This document shows positions 45,292-54,395 of a stretch of 64,000 bases of DNA, piece after piece. Within the stretch, counting starts at the first letter, position 1, and every line of letters begins with the position of its first letter. The stretch covers positions 6,696,001-6,760,000 of the forward strand of contig NZ_CP082164.1 of NCBI RefSeq assembly GCF_023101685.1. The letters run 5' to 3'. The DNA is from Bradyrhizobium sp. 186 (GTDB lineage Bacteria > Pseudomonadota > Alphaproteobacteria > Rhizobiales > Xanthobacteraceae). Made by a program: the position numbers and the translations under genes. The notes beneath the pieces are model-generated. The model did no database searches. It was given only the letters and a program-made list of their open reading frames with translations, and was not told the origin of the DNA.

Positions 45292-45720
45292 ATGCCCGAC
45301 ATCATCAATTTCGGCTCGCTTCAGCTCCGCTTCCTGCACAGCAAGGATGACACCGGCGGCAGCGTCGATATCTTCGAAATGACGTTGCAGCCGAATGCGC
45401 GGATGCCGATCCCGCATTATCACGACCGCTGGGACGAAACGATCTACGGGCTGTCCGGCGTCTCGACCTGGACGATCGACGGCCAGCAAAACGATCTCGC
45501 CCCCGGAGCCTCAGTCTTCATCAAGCGCGGCATCGTGCACGGCTTTACCAACCGTTCGACGAGGCCGGCGACCTGCCTGTGCATCCTGAGCCCCGGGGTG
45601 CTGGGACCACAATATTTCACCGAGATGGCCGCGCTCCTGTCGGCCGGCGCGCCACCCGACCCCGCGAAGATGAAAGAGACGATGCTGCGCTATGGACTGG
45701 TGCCGGCGCCGGCTGCGTGA
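45292..45720 (+). CDS. Cupin domain protein
   Basis: 142 residues from ATG 45292 (MPDIINFGSLQLRFLHSKDD). Metal motif region PIPHYHDRWDETIYGLSGVS and the second conserved histidine in KRGIVHGFTNRSTRPATCLC. Single-domain cupin, unknown substrate. A GTG start at 45241 exists but the extra residues are unlike the family. Confidence 0.85.
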   Translation: MPDIINFGSLQLRFLHSKDDTGGSVDIFEMTLQPNARMPIPHYHDRWDETIYGLSGVSTWTIDGQQNDLAPGASVFIKRGIVHGFTNRSTRPATCLCILSPGVLGPQYFTEMAALLSAGAPPDPAKMKETMLRYGLVPAPAA

Positions 45721-45754
45721 GCCAGGCTCGCCGCCCAACGGAAATGACCGGCCC

Positions 45755-46561
45755 TTACGCGATCTCGTCGGTCCAGACCTTGAAGCTGACCAGCTTGTTC
45801 GGGCCAAAAGTCTGCGTAATCGGAACGTCGCAGGCATCGCGCCCCTGTGCGATCAGAATGCGCCCCTGCCGCGGCACGTTGTTGCGTGGATCGAAGGTGT
45901 GCCAGCGCCCGCCGATGAAGGCCTCAAACCAGCCGGCGAAATCGCCCACCGCCCAAGGCTGCGGCGTGCCGACGTCGCTCAGATACCCGGTGCAATACCG
46001 CGCGGGAATGTTCATGCAGCGGCAGAACGCAATGGCCAGATGGGCATAGTCGCGGCAAACGCCCTTGCCTTCCTGGTACGCCTCCCACGCCGTCTTGGTG
46101 GCGCGCGCATGTTCGTAGCCGAAGTCGATGTGGCGGTGAACGAAATCGCAGATCGCCTGCACCCGCGCCCAACCTGGAGGCGTCTTCTCGAACAACTTCC
46201 AGGCGATCTCCGAAAGCCGGTCGGTCTCGCAGTAGCGGCTGCCGAGCAGATAGCCCAGCGTATCGGACGGCAGATCTTCGATCCTGTGTTGAACGGCCGA
46301 GGCAAACACCGGGTCGGGCAGACCGCTGTCGCGAACGACGCCGTCCGCCGCAAGGCGCATGCGACCGGCCGGCGCGACCATGCGGCTACACCAATTGCCG
46401 AACAAGTCCCGATAGGGTGTGATCTCGACCGCAGGCGTGGAGGTGACAAAGTCCGGCACGATGACATCCGAGGCGCGCGTGAAATGCGTGCCCAGCACCA
46501 TGATCATCGGTGTTGCCTGCGGGAAATCGTAGAGCATTTCGAATCCGACACGGAACTTCAT
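45755..46561 (-). CDS. Transglutaminase-like cysteine protease
   Basis: 268 residues, start ATG 46561 (MKFRVGFEMLYDFPQATPMI). Catalytic cysteine in GKGVCRDYAHLAIAFCR, histidine in IGGRWHTFDPRNN and the following aspartate. The family hydrolyses or crosslinks peptides. Single gene; longer frames to 46828 enter repeat sequence. Convergent to the 45292 cupin gene. Confidence 0.88.
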   Translation of the reverse strand: MKFRVGFEMLYDFPQATPMIMVLGTHFTRASDVIVPDFVTSTPAVEITPYRDLFGNWCSRMVAPAGRMRLAADGVVRDSGLPDPVFASAVQHRIEDLPSDTLGYLLGSRYCETDRLSEIAWKLFEKTPPGWARVQAICDFVHRHIDFGYEHARATKTAWEAYQEGKGVCRDYAHLAIAFCRCMNIPARYCTGYLSDVGTPQPWAVGDFAGWFEAFIGGRWHTFDPRNNVPRQGRILIAQGRDACDVPITQTFGPNKLVSFKVWTDEIA

Positions 46562-47039
46562 CGAAATGCCCTTTCGGCAAGATCTCAGCTCGAAGTGGCT
46601 ACGAATCCGTCGATTACAAGGCGGGCAGCCGGACGTCTCGTGTTTCGAGCCAGCAAAGCTGGTCAGGACGCAGCGCCGGAACTGCTTGCCGCCGCGAAGC
46701 AGGTGCGCGCCCGCGTGCATCTCGCGCGCTCCCACAAAAATATCGAAAACAACCCCATGCAAAGTAGAAGGCCCGCCGGCCGGCGTGCTGTCGAGCGGCG
46801 TCGGGAAGACATTTGACACGTCGGGCAAAACAGCGGCACAACTTCATCGTGGCGCTGATGGCTCCTCAGGATGGGCCTTGTTTCGCGGCAATATCCTAGA
46901 CTTCCAGGATCTTGGACCCTCGAACAGCCACCCAAGCAAGCTATGCGATTGCCTCCCCCGCAAGCGCCCGCTAGCGGGAGAGGTGAAGCGAGCACGCGGT
47001 CCAGTCGATGTAACCCACCGGTCCCGCGCTAGCGATCCA
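46562..47039. other. Gene-free stretch with dispersed repeat copy B
   Basis: 46735-46768 is the minus-strand copy of the 34-base repeat at 38207-38240. Around it no gene is recognised. Confidence 0.5.
46735..46768 (-). repeat. Dispersed 34-base repeat, copy B
   Basis: Reverse complement of 38207-38240 with one mismatch (T to A in the T-rich part). Lies about 170 bases upstream of the transglutaminase start. Confidence 0.7.
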
Positions 47040-47429
47040 TCACGGCATCGCCAGGTGCCAGGCGCCGTTCAGAAAACCGTCGCCGGTGACGTCGCCGGGC
47101 TTCTGGTCCTTGGTGAAGGTATAGAGCGGCTTGCCCTTGTAGGCCCATTGCTTGGAGCCGTCGTCGCGCGCGATGACGGTGTAGCCCTCGCCGGCTGCGT
47201 CGCTGGCCTCGGCCTTCAGCACCGGCCAGTTCGTTGCACAGGGGCCGTTGCAGGCTGACTTGCCTTCGCTGTCCTTCTCGAAAGTGTAGAGCGTCATGCC
47301 CTTGGCATCGGTGAGCACGTTGCCCTTGTCGGTCTTGCCGGTCTTGGTCGGCGTCGCGGCGAACGCCGCGGGGATGATCGCGAGCGACGCTGCGAGCGTG
47401 AGTGCGAGGCGGATCGGCGATGTCGTCAT
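47040..47429 (-). CDS. Exported COG4315-type lipoprotein-repeat protein
   Basis: 129 residues, start ATG 47429 (CAGGAGATACC upstream). Signal peptide ALTLAASLAIIPAAFAATP; two repeats of the PF03640 type: VLTDAKGMTLYTFEKDSEGK, then SACNGPCATNWPV and YKGKPLYTFTKDQKPGDVTG. Secreted, small, role unknown; often found with haem or redox proteins. Confidence 0.88.
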   Translation of the reverse strand: MTTSPIRLALTLAASLAIIPAAFAATPTKTGKTDKGNVLTDAKGMTLYTFEKDSEGKSACNGPCATNWPVLKAEASDAAGEGYTVIARDDGSKQWAYKGKPLYTFTKDQKPGDVTGDGFLNGAWHLAMP

Positions 47430-47552
47430 GGTATCTCCTGTCATGCAATTGGCTTGCATGGGTAGGACGCCGCGCGAGGCGTCGTATTCCTGAGACGGCG
47501 GCAAGCATATTTTTGGCTGCGCGCGTCTTCGCGACGGAATAAACTAGGATGG

Positions 47553-48074
47553 ATGAGACGGAACGATATGAGCAAGCCGCATTGGCGCCACGCATGCGCG
47601 TCCGAGTTGCCGGCGATCATCGCGATCGCGGCGCGCATCCACCCCGATCTTCCGGAACGAGCCGAAGTGTTCGCGGAGAAGATGCGGCTATATCCAGATG
47701 GCTGCTTCGCGCTCGTCGCGGACAATGAGATCGTGGGCTACGGGCTTTCGCATCCCTGGATGCAGCAGCAGGTCCCGCCGCTCAATGGCTTCCTCGAAAC
47801 ATTGCCCGGTGATGCGGATTGCCTCTACGTGCACGACGTTGCCGTGCTGCCCGATTGTCGCGGCGGCGTGGCGCGCGCTTATGTCGCAATAATCGAGGAT
47901 CTCGCGCGCGTATCAGGCATCGCGATGCTTGCGCTCGTTTCGGTATACGTCACGCGGCCACTGTGGGAGCGTTTCGGCTTTCGGCCCGTAACAGCCGACG
48001 CGGAGCTGCGGGAAAAGCTCGAATCCTACGGCGCGAGCGCGACCTACATGCTCCGCGACCTCGCCGACAGGTAA
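47553..48074 (+). CDS. GNAT family acetyltransferase
   Basis: 173 residues (start 47553 or 47568). The acetyl-CoA site is VHDVAVLPDCRGGVARAYVA, with the Q/R-x-x-G-x-G/A loop modified to R-G-G-V-A, followed by the VYVTRPLWERFGFRPV strand of the fold. Substrate unknown. Divergent from the lipoprotein-repeat gene. Confidence 0.85.
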   Translation: MRRNDMSKPHWRHACASELPAIIAIAARIHPDLPERAEVFAEKMRLYPDGCFALVADNEIVGYGLSHPWMQQQVPPLNGFLETLPGDADCLYVHDVAVLPDCRGGVARAYVAIIEDLARVSGIAMLALVSVYVTRPLWERFGFRPVTADAELREKLESYGASATYMLRDLADR

Positions 48075-48201
48075 TCTCCCCTCGCCGGCCGCCCGGCTCA
48101 CGCGGGCGTGAAACCACCTCCTCGAACCGGCTTCGATCTGCTTTCGTCGAAGGACTGTGCGAGCCGTTCCGGTCTCGCCAGACCGAGGCTGGAGAATTTC
48201 C

Positions 48202-48489
48202 ATGAGACTCACATTGTCGAAAGTTGCTTTCATTGCATGCGTTGCGACGACCGCCTGCACCGCGACCAGCGCCAACGCGGTGCAGTTGCGGACCTATGGT
48301 TGCGACATGGCCTTCTTCGAGGGCTGCGCCGGCTTTGTTGAAGTGCCGCAGCAGCAGCCCGGCCGGCGCGCCGCCAATCGCGACACCTCGCCGATCTACA
48401 TGAAGCAGACCGATCCGCGCTACAATTCCGCGATGCGTGATGCCGGTGGTGGAGGTGGCGGCGGAGGCGGCGGTGGCGGTGGCCGCTGA
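48202..48489 (+). CDS. Small secreted protein with polyglycine tail
   Basis: 95 residues. Signal peptide MRLTLSKVAFIACVATTACT, then QLRTYGCDMAFFEGCAGFVE with two Cys and a C-terminal tail of 13 glycines and an arginine. Start ATG 48202 with GGCTGGAGAA upstream. The run of GGC/GGT codons may slip. Confidence 0.65.
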   Translation: MRLTLSKVAFIACVATTACTATSANAVQLRTYGCDMAFFEGCAGFVEVPQQQPGRRAANRDTSPIYMKQTDPRYNSAMRDAGGGGGGGGGGGGGR

Positions 48490-48598
48490 GCCCACACGAT
48501 CTTGCAGGAACGCCGCCGGCTCGCGCCAGCGGCGTTCATTCGTTCTGGTCAGGGCGCGCCGGCAATTTTCGGTTGCCAGGCATTCCCGCGGCGACGGA

Positions 48599-50560
48599 TC
48601 AGCCGCGATGCTTCTTCTTTGCCTTCTTGCCAGATGAAGCTTTCGCTGACCACTCGGTTGCTTGACCGGGCTTGTCCCGATGTTTGTTTTTCTTTCCGAA
48701 GGTCGGCCCGTCACCGAATTTCGAGCCGCTCTTGCCGTGAGGCTTGCCGTGCGGCTTCGGTCCTCTTGCGGCATGGGCGTGATCGCCTCGACGAGCACCG
48801 TCATCGGCCTCGCCGGCTTCGCGCCGAGGCGCGTGCGGCCGCTTCTCCGACGGCACTTGGCCCTGCGGCGCATTCGCCATCGGCTCAAGGCGGATATTGT
48901 CTTCCTTGTCCGGACGCTTGATCTTGGCAGCGAAGGATTCCGCGACCCGCTCGGAAATTTCGAACTCGGTCGTGGTGTCCATGATCCGGATGGCGCCGAT
49001 GTCGCCCTTGTCAATGCCTCCACGACGGCAAATCATCGGCAAGAGCCAGCGCGCTTCCGCATTCTTTCGTCGTCCGATGTTGGCCCGGAACCATACGCTG
49101 GACTCCGCCATGCCGTGACGCGGCGAGGATTTCCCCGTCTTCGATCGCGGCCCGGCAGGGCGATCATCGCCGCGCGAAGTGCGGACATCGTCGCGCGGCG
49201 TGCGGACATCGTTGCGGCCGCGATCATCACGCGGCCGGCCGCTTCGCTCGCCGGGATCGATGATGTCTTCAGGCGATGGCAGTCGCGCGCGATAAAGCCG
49301 CGCGAGCGCCGCGGCGATATCCTCGGGCGATCGCTCGGCCAACAATGCCTGCGCCAGGACCAGATCGTCGGCGGTCGTCTCCTCGCTAAACAGCGCATCC
49401 TTCAGCATGCGCTCGTGATCGAGCTTGCGGATTTCATCCGCCTGAGGCGCTGTCCCCCAGACGGCGTCGATGCCGGACAGATTCAGCAGCACCTCCGCGC
49501 GCCGCCGTCGTATGGGCGGCACCAGCAGGACGCTGACGCCCTTTCGTCCCGCGCGGCCGGTGCGGCCCGAGCGGTGCTGCATGACCTCTGCGTCATTCGG
49601 CAGGTCCGCGTGAATGACGAGGTCGAGGCTCGGCAGGTCGATGCCGCGCGCGGCCACATCGGTCGCCACACAGACGCGGGAACGTCCATCCCGCAACGAC
49701 TGAAGCGCCTGGGTGCGCTCGTTCTGGGTCAATTCGCCCGAGAGCGCCACCACGGAGAAGCCGCGCTCCAGCAACGCCGCCTGCAAATGCCTGACGGCAT
49801 CTCGCGTGTTGCAAAACACCAGCGCGCTCGGCGACTCGAAAAAACGCAGGACGTTGACGACCGCATGCTCGACATCGCCGGGAGCGACCCGGATGGCGCG
49901 GTACTCGATGTCGGCGTGACCACCTTCGTCACCCGCGACCTCGATCCGAAACGCCTGCTGCTGATATTGCTTGGCCAGCGCCACGATGCCGCGCGGAAAC
50001 GTTGCCGAGAACAGCAAGGTGCGGCGCGTCTCCGGCGTGGTCTCGAGGATGAACTCCATGTCCTCGCGGAAACCGAGATTGAGCATTTCATCGGCCTCGT
50101 CGAGGACGACAACCTTCAATTCCGAGATGTCGAGACGGCCGCGGCGCAAATGATCGCACAACCGGCCGGGCGTCCCGACCACGATGTGGGCGCCCGCGGC
50201 AAGCTCGCGTTGTTCGCGGCGCGGATCCATGCCGCCGACGCAGGAGACAACCCGCCCCTCCGCATGTTCATACAGCCAGGCAAGTTCACGATGGACCTGC
50301 AAGGCAAGCTCGCGGGTCGGTGCGACGATCAACGCGAGCGGCGCGCCGGCGCGCTCGAACCGCTCGGCGCTATCAAGCAGATCCTTTGCCATGGCTAGCC
50401 CGTAGGCGAGGGTCTTGCCGGAGCCGGTTTGGGCCGAAACCAGAAGGTCGCGGTCGGCGGCTTCCTCCGTGAGCACGGCGAGTTGAACGGGGGTCGGACG
50501 GTCGTAGTTGCGCTCGGCCAAAGCTCGGGCGAGCGGCGGACTCATGGTCGGAAAAGACAC
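48599..50560 (-). CDS. DEAD-box ATP-dependent RNA helicase
   Basis: 653 residues (GTG at 50560 or ATG 50545). Q motif NYDRPTPVQ, Walker A SAQTGSGKT, PTRELALQVH, DEAD in VLDEADEMLNLGFRE, SAT in TLLFSATFP, and HRSGRTGRAGRKG. The C-terminal RNA-binding part (WFRANIGRRKNAEARWLLPM, GIDKGDIGAIRIMDTTTEFE) is of DbpA type, with a Lys/His/Arg-rich tail. Ribosome or RNA remodelling role. Intact and alone. Confidence 0.95.
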   Translation of the reverse strand: MSFPTMSPPLARALAERNYDRPTPVQLAVLTEEAADRDLLVSAQTGSGKTLAYGLAMAKDLLDSAERFERAGAPLALIVAPTRELALQVHRELAWLYEHAEGRVVSCVGGMDPRREQRELAAGAHIVVGTPGRLCDHLRRGRLDISELKVVVLDEADEMLNLGFREDMEFILETTPETRRTLLFSATFPRGIVALAKQYQQQAFRIEVAGDEGGHADIEYRAIRVAPGDVEHAVVNVLRFFESPSALVFCNTRDAVRHLQAALLERGFSVVALSGELTQNERTQALQSLRDGRSRVCVATDVAARGIDLPSLDLVIHADLPNDAEVMQHRSGRTGRAGRKGVSVLLVPPIRRRRAEVLLNLSGIDAVWGTAPQADEIRKLDHERMLKDALFSEETTADDLVLAQALLAERSPEDIAAALARLYRARLPSPEDIIDPGERSGRPRDDRGRNDVRTPRDDVRTSRGDDRPAGPRSKTGKSSPRHGMAESSVWFRANIGRRKNAEARWLLPMICRRGGIDKGDIGAIRIMDTTTEFEISERVAESFAAKIKRPDKEDNIRLEPMANAPQGQVPSEKRPHAPRREAGEADDGARRGDHAHAARGPKPHGKPHGKSGSKFGDGPTFGKKNKHRDKPGQATEWSAKASSGKKAKKKHRG

Positions 50561-50913
50561 GGGATAAACCTTGGTTGGTCCAGGCGCGGAACATCGAGCC
50601 GCGCGACCTGAAGCTCATGCGCGGCAGATGGTCCGGCCGCACGCGTGGTGATTTGATTTGGATGCTCTTTACGCCAAGCGCAGGCAAATCACCATGCCTA
50701 TGACGCATGGCTTTGGCGACGCCGAGAATAAGCTTACCGTTGCCCCGACCCACTACATCCAGCGTTTTTGGGCCGTTTTGCTGCATATAGAGAGCCTTTG
50801 GGCCAAAGCAGCGGATTTTCATAGTCATCGCGGGTAACAAGCCTGAGCCGAGCAAAGCCAAGATCAGGACCGCCCTCAGCCAGTGGATAGAGACCGCAAG
50901 CGTGCCCTAACGT

Positions 50914-51390
50914 TCAGGACTGCTCTTCAGATTCGTCGGTGCCTTCCAGTTTTCTTCGCAACGCCGTTATGACGTGGTGGACTGTCTTGATGTCCTTGAC
51001 CAACAGCCCGTCCGAGAGGCTGCTGATCCAGGGGCCCTGCAAGCGCATGGCAGCGTCGAAGGCCGCTCTTCCTTTGTCGGTCAGAACGACAAGTTGTGCC
51101 CGCCGGTGATGCGGGTTGGTCTCGAATGCGACCAACCCTTCCTCGTGCAGATCGTTGACGATCCGCTGCACGTTCTGGCGATTGGCACCGAGATCGCGCG
51201 CGAGCCACGCCACGGGCTGAGGACGTTCGGCAGTGACGATGGCGCCGAGGATCTGCCAGCGGGCACTGGTCAGGCCGAGTTCGGCGACCAGCCTGTCTCC
51301 GGCGGCAAGCATTCGGCTGTTGAGCCGGAACAGGTCGAGAATGAGATCAGTCAAGGCATCGCCGGCTGGCGTCCGCTTGGTGTTGCGCAT
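50914..51390 (-). CDS. MarR family transcriptional regulator
   Basis: 158 residues. Winged helix: LTSARWQILGAIVTAERPQP, then WLARDLGANRQNVQRIVNDL and LVAFETNPHHRRAQLVVLTD. ATG 51390 and its promoter overlap the palindrome at 51410-51427, shared with the divergent monooxygenase gene, the classic MarR arrangement. Confidence 0.9.
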   Translation of the reverse strand: MRNTKRTPAGDALTDLILDLFRLNSRMLAAGDRLVAELGLTSARWQILGAIVTAERPQPVAWLARDLGANRQNVQRIVNDLHEEGLVAFETNPHHRRAQLVVLTDKGRAAFDAAMRLQGPWISSLSDGLLVKDIKTVHHVITALRRKLEGTDESEEQS

Positions 51391-51409
51391 ATGTCATCCT
51401 ATACCTATA

Positions 51410-51427
51410 TTGACATTATGATGTCAA
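51410..51427. promoter_or_regulatory. MarR-type operator
   Basis: TTGACAT-TATG-ATGTCAA is a perfect 18-base palindrome between divergent marR and monooxygenase genes; a second half-site TTGACATCATG follows at 51451-51461. Confidence 0.75.
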
Positions 51428-51487
51428 TACATTATGTCTCCATCATATCAACTTGACATCATGCAACCAATAGCAACGGAGACCGTC

Positions 51488-51856
51488 ATGCCGCTCATGC
51501 GCCCTCTTGATCCTGCCTTCCCGATCGACCGTCAGATCGCGATCGATGCCACCTCCATCGTGCTGGTGAACCTCTTCACACTCGACAAGGCGGACGAGCA
51601 GACCTTCCTCGATGCCTGGCAGGTCGATGCCGCGTTCATGAAACGGCAGGCGGGCTTCATCTCGACCCAGCTTCACCGCGCGATCGGCGAAAGCCCGACT
51701 TATCTCAACTGTGCCGTCTGGGAATCGACCGCGGACTTCCGGGCTGCGTTCACGCATCCCGAGTTCAGGGCGAAGCTCTCGGCCTATCCGTCCTCGGCCG
51801 TCGCTTCGCCGCACCTGTTCCAGAAGGTCGCGGTGCCGGGTATCTGCGTCGCGTAG
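51488..51856 (+). CDS. Antibiotic biosynthesis monooxygenase (ABM) domain protein
   Basis: 122 residues from ATG 51488 (GGAGACCGTC upstream). ABM-fold segments: SIVLVNLFTLDKADEQTFLD, AWQVDAAFMKRQAGFISTQL and CAVWESTADFRAAFTHPEFR. Cofactor-free oxygenase-type fold; likely the target of the MarR repressor. Confidence 0.85.
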   Translation: MPLMRPLDPAFPIDRQIAIDATSIVLVNLFTLDKADEQTFLDAWQVDAAFMKRQAGFISTQLHRAIGESPTYLNCAVWESTADFRAAFTHPEFRAKLSAYPSSAVASPHLFQKVAVPGICVA

Positions 51857-51961
51857 CGGAGAGGCTTCACCGAAGCCGATGTTCCCGACCAGTCGGGGAA
51901 GTGCTTCATCGGAGGATTTTCACGGTCGCCGATGTCGGCTGTAGCTGGTCGAGCGCCGCTC

Positions 51962-52390
51962 TCAGATCTCCGCGTACACCTCCAGGAGATTGCCGTCGGG
52001 GTCGCGAAAGAACAACGTTCGGTGGCCGAAGGACTGGTTCGTCGGTGGAGACAGCGGTGCCACGCCCTGCCGCACGAGCTCGCCGGCGCACTGGTCGACT
52101 TCGGCCGCGGACACCTTGAAGGCCAATTGAAGCGAGTCGCTGCCGTGCGGGATCGGCGCGTCAGTGGCGGTCCGGCTCGGCTTCGCCAGGGCCAGCGTGT
52201 TGCTGCCCACGCCGTACTCGATCCAGTTTGGCGAAAGCTCGCGCAGCAGCGGAAAGGCAAGGACATCCTCGTAAAAGCGGCGCATCGCGATCATGTCGCG
52301 GACGAAAATGACGGTGTAGTCGATCGCACGAATGGCGCTGAAGGGCGAGCGCGCGCGTTGGCCTGGTTCGGTTGTCTGTTCTTCCATCAT
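51962..52390 (-). CDS. VOC (glyoxalase/bleomycin resistance) family protein
   Basis: 142 residues: IRAIDYTVIFVRDMIAMRRF, YEDVLAFPLLRELSPNWIEY, FGHRTLFFRDPDGNLLEVYA. Metal-binding E/H positions of the paired beta-alpha-beta units appear present (DPDGNLLEVY). Start ATG 52390 (MMEEQ). Probably last gene after the DUF5680 and dehydrogenase genes. Confidence 0.85.
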   Translation of the reverse strand: MMEEQTTEPGQRARSPFSAIRAIDYTVIFVRDMIAMRRFYEDVLAFPLLRELSPNWIEYGVGSNTLALAKPSRTATDAPIPHGSDSLQLAFKVSAAEVDQCAGELVRQGVAPLSPPTNQSFGHRTLFFRDPDGNLLEVYAEI

Positions 52391-52414
52391 AGGTGTCTTT
52401 CATTCCAAACGCCG

Positions 52415-52495
52415 GTAGCCCGCATGAGCGAAGCGATATGCGGGAAAGCTTCTTCCACAAACACTCCCGGATATCGCTTCGCTCATCCGGGCTAC
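52415..52495. repeat. Palindromic intergenic repeat
   Basis: GTAGCCCGCATGAGCGAAGC... pairs with ...GCTTCGCTCATCCGGGCTAC as arms of about 30 bases. A related pair lies at 54238-54306. Typical Bradyrhizobium palindromic repeat. Confidence 0.75.
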
Positions 52496-52507
52496 AAGGT
52501 TCGCGAA

Positions 52508-52990
52508 TTATCGCAACAGGCCGCCACCATAGCGCAGCTCGTAAAGCAACGCGCCATTCTGCCGCGAGATCGTCTCGATGCCGTGGAAGCGATCGAGCGA
52601 GCCTTCGAACTCGTTGCGGTAGATCATGTCCGCCTGCTCGAACAGGCGCGGTCCCCGATAGGACTCCTCGGCACGGACGGCCAGCAGCGCCTGGCGCAGG
52701 AATTTGTAGATCGCGTGGAAGGTGTCTCGATCCGTGATCTCCGCGCGGGCGCCACCGCTGTAGCTCATCGACCAGACGACGCGATCATCCCGCGACACGG
52801 TCTCCTGCCCGACGAAGAATCCCATCCCGAAATAGATGTCGCGATAGACATAGGGCGGAGCACGATGCTCGAGTTGCTTTGAGCCGGCGAGCAGCGGAGC
52901 GGCCACGGTGGCGTCGTCGTCAAGCCCTGCATAGGTGCGCCGCTTGGCTTCGACCAGAAACGTCGCAAGATCGTGAGGGATGGATGACAT
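52508..52990 (-). CDS. DUF5680 domain protein
   Basis: 160 residues: SIPHDLATFLVEAKRRTYAG, then YRDIYFGMGFFVGQETVSRD and ALLYELRYGGGLLR. Pattern and length agree with DUF5680. ATG 52990 lies three bases downstream of the dehydrogenase stop, so the two are in one operon. Confidence 0.82.
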   Translation of the reverse strand: MSSIPHDLATFLVEAKRRTYAGLDDDATVAAPLLAGSKQLEHRAPPYVYRDIYFGMGFFVGQETVSRDDRVVWSMSYSGGARAEITDRDTFHAIYKFLRQALLAVRAEESYRGPRLFEQADMIYRNEFEGSLDRFHGIETISRQNGALLYELRYGGGLLR

Positions 52991-52993
52991 CGG

Positions 52994-54145
52994 CTATTCC
53001 ACCAATTCCGGCCACGGCACGATCGTCGACTTCACCGTCTTCATCGCCAGCGCGTCGCTGACGGCCTGCGCAACGCCCTCTTCCGTGAACGGATAGATCG
53101 CCTGCATCTTCAGCCAGGGATATTTGCCGCGCGTGCGGTAGAGCATGTCGACGCCGAGCGGTAGATCGTTGCCGGTAAAGCCCCAGGAGCCGAGCACGTT
53201 GAGGTCCTTGGTGCAGATGCGGTGCCATGAGGTCTCGATTCCGCCGGCGTCGGTGAACTGGCCCATCTCGACATAGGTACCGCCGTCGCGCAGCATCTCG
53301 ATGCCTTCGGGGCCGGCGGTCGGATGGCCCGAGCAGTCCATCACGAGATCGGCGCCGAAACCGCCTACGATCTCGCGCACGCGCACGATACGGTCCTGCG
53401 GCGACTTCAGCTCATCGATGTTCACCGTCGCCTCCGCGCCGAACGCGCGCGCGAGCTTGAGCCGTGGCTCTTCCGGCGCGCCGACGCAGATGACGCGCCC
53501 AGCCCCCATTTCCTGTGCGGCCGCAACAGCAAGGATGCCGATCGGACCCGATCCCTGGATCACCACCGTATCGCCCCAGGTGAAGCCTCCGGCGCGGCTC
53601 GCGCGGTTGAAGGCGCGGATGCAGGAGGTCAGCGGCTCGGACAGCGCGCCCAGCCGCAGCGACATGTCGTCGGGCAGCTTGTAGATCTTGGTACCCGGCA
53701 ACATGTCGAGATCGACATAGACATATTCGGCCCAGCCGCCCCACAGATGCGGCGCCTTGTCGAAGCCGAGATAGCGGCCGTAATAGACCGGCGTCAGGCA
53801 TTTGTTGGCGGTCTGCGGATAGTGGATGCAGTAGTAGCAGCGGCCGCAAGGCATCAGCGGCGGGATCATCACCTTCGAGCCGACCTTCAGCGGCTTGCTC
53901 ATGAAGTCTTCGGTGAATTCATCGCCGCATTCGACGATGACGCCGCCGAGCTCGTGGCCGAGCGTGAACGGCCAGGGCAAAGGCTTCGGCCAGTGGCCTT
54001 TGAGGATGTGCAGGTCGGTGCCGCAGACGCCGCAAGCCCCGATCTTGATCAGCGCGCCCTTCCTGCCGACCTTCGGCCACGGCACGGTCCGGATGACGGG
54101 CTCTGTACCCGGCCCCGCATGGGTGCAGACGCGGATTTGCTCCAT
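52994..54145 (-). CDS. Zinc-dependent alcohol dehydrogenase (MDR family)
   Basis: 383 residues. Catalytic zinc ligands in GACGVCGTDLH and GHELGGVIVE; structural zinc CGRCYYCIHYPQTANKC; Rossmann part VVIQGSGPIGILAVAAAQEM. NAD(P)-dependent oxidation of a small alcohol or sugar-like substrate. Start ATG 54145. Confidence 0.93.
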   Translation of the reverse strand: MEQIRVCTHAGPGTEPVIRTVPWPKVGRKGALIKIGACGVCGTDLHILKGHWPKPLPWPFTLGHELGGVIVECGDEFTEDFMSKPLKVGSKVMIPPLMPCGRCYYCIHYPQTANKCLTPVYYGRYLGFDKAPHLWGGWAEYVYVDLDMLPGTKIYKLPDDMSLRLGALSEPLTSCIRAFNRASRAGGFTWGDTVVIQGSGPIGILAVAAAQEMGAGRVICVGAPEEPRLKLARAFGAEATVNIDELKSPQDRIVRVREIVGGFGADLVMDCSGHPTAGPEGIEMLRDGGTYVEMGQFTDAGGIETSWHRICTKDLNVLGSWGFTGNDLPLGVDMLYRTRGKYPWLKMQAIYPFTEEGVAQAVSDALAMKTVKSTIVPWPELVE

Positions 54146-54237
54146 GGTGTGTCCTCGCTGCCCGCTTGTTATGATTGATGGCGCGGGTTGAGAGCAGCGT
54201 ATGCGGGAGGTGCGCTGATGCCAAGCTGCAGTTTCGT

Positions 54238-54306
54238 AGCCCGCATCGAGCAGCTCGGAATGCGGAGCCGGCAGTCCCGGATGTCGCTTCGCTCACCCGG
54301 ACTACA
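54238..54306. repeat. Palindromic intergenic repeat
   Basis: GTAGCCCGCATCGAGCAGCT with partner TCGCTTCGCTCACCCGGACT to the right; degenerate relative of 52415-52495. Confidence 0.6.
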
Positions 54307-54395
54307 GGCTAGAGGCACTACCCAACACACCCAAGTGTCTTGAGCACTCATCGGCGACCGTGTAGGGACGGCCCAAGTCCTGCCCAGGTGATCGA

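Noticed and set aside
48662..50398. 578-residue + frame across the DEAD-box helicase
   Set aside because: Antisense of a gene with all helicase motifs; its own content is not protein-like.
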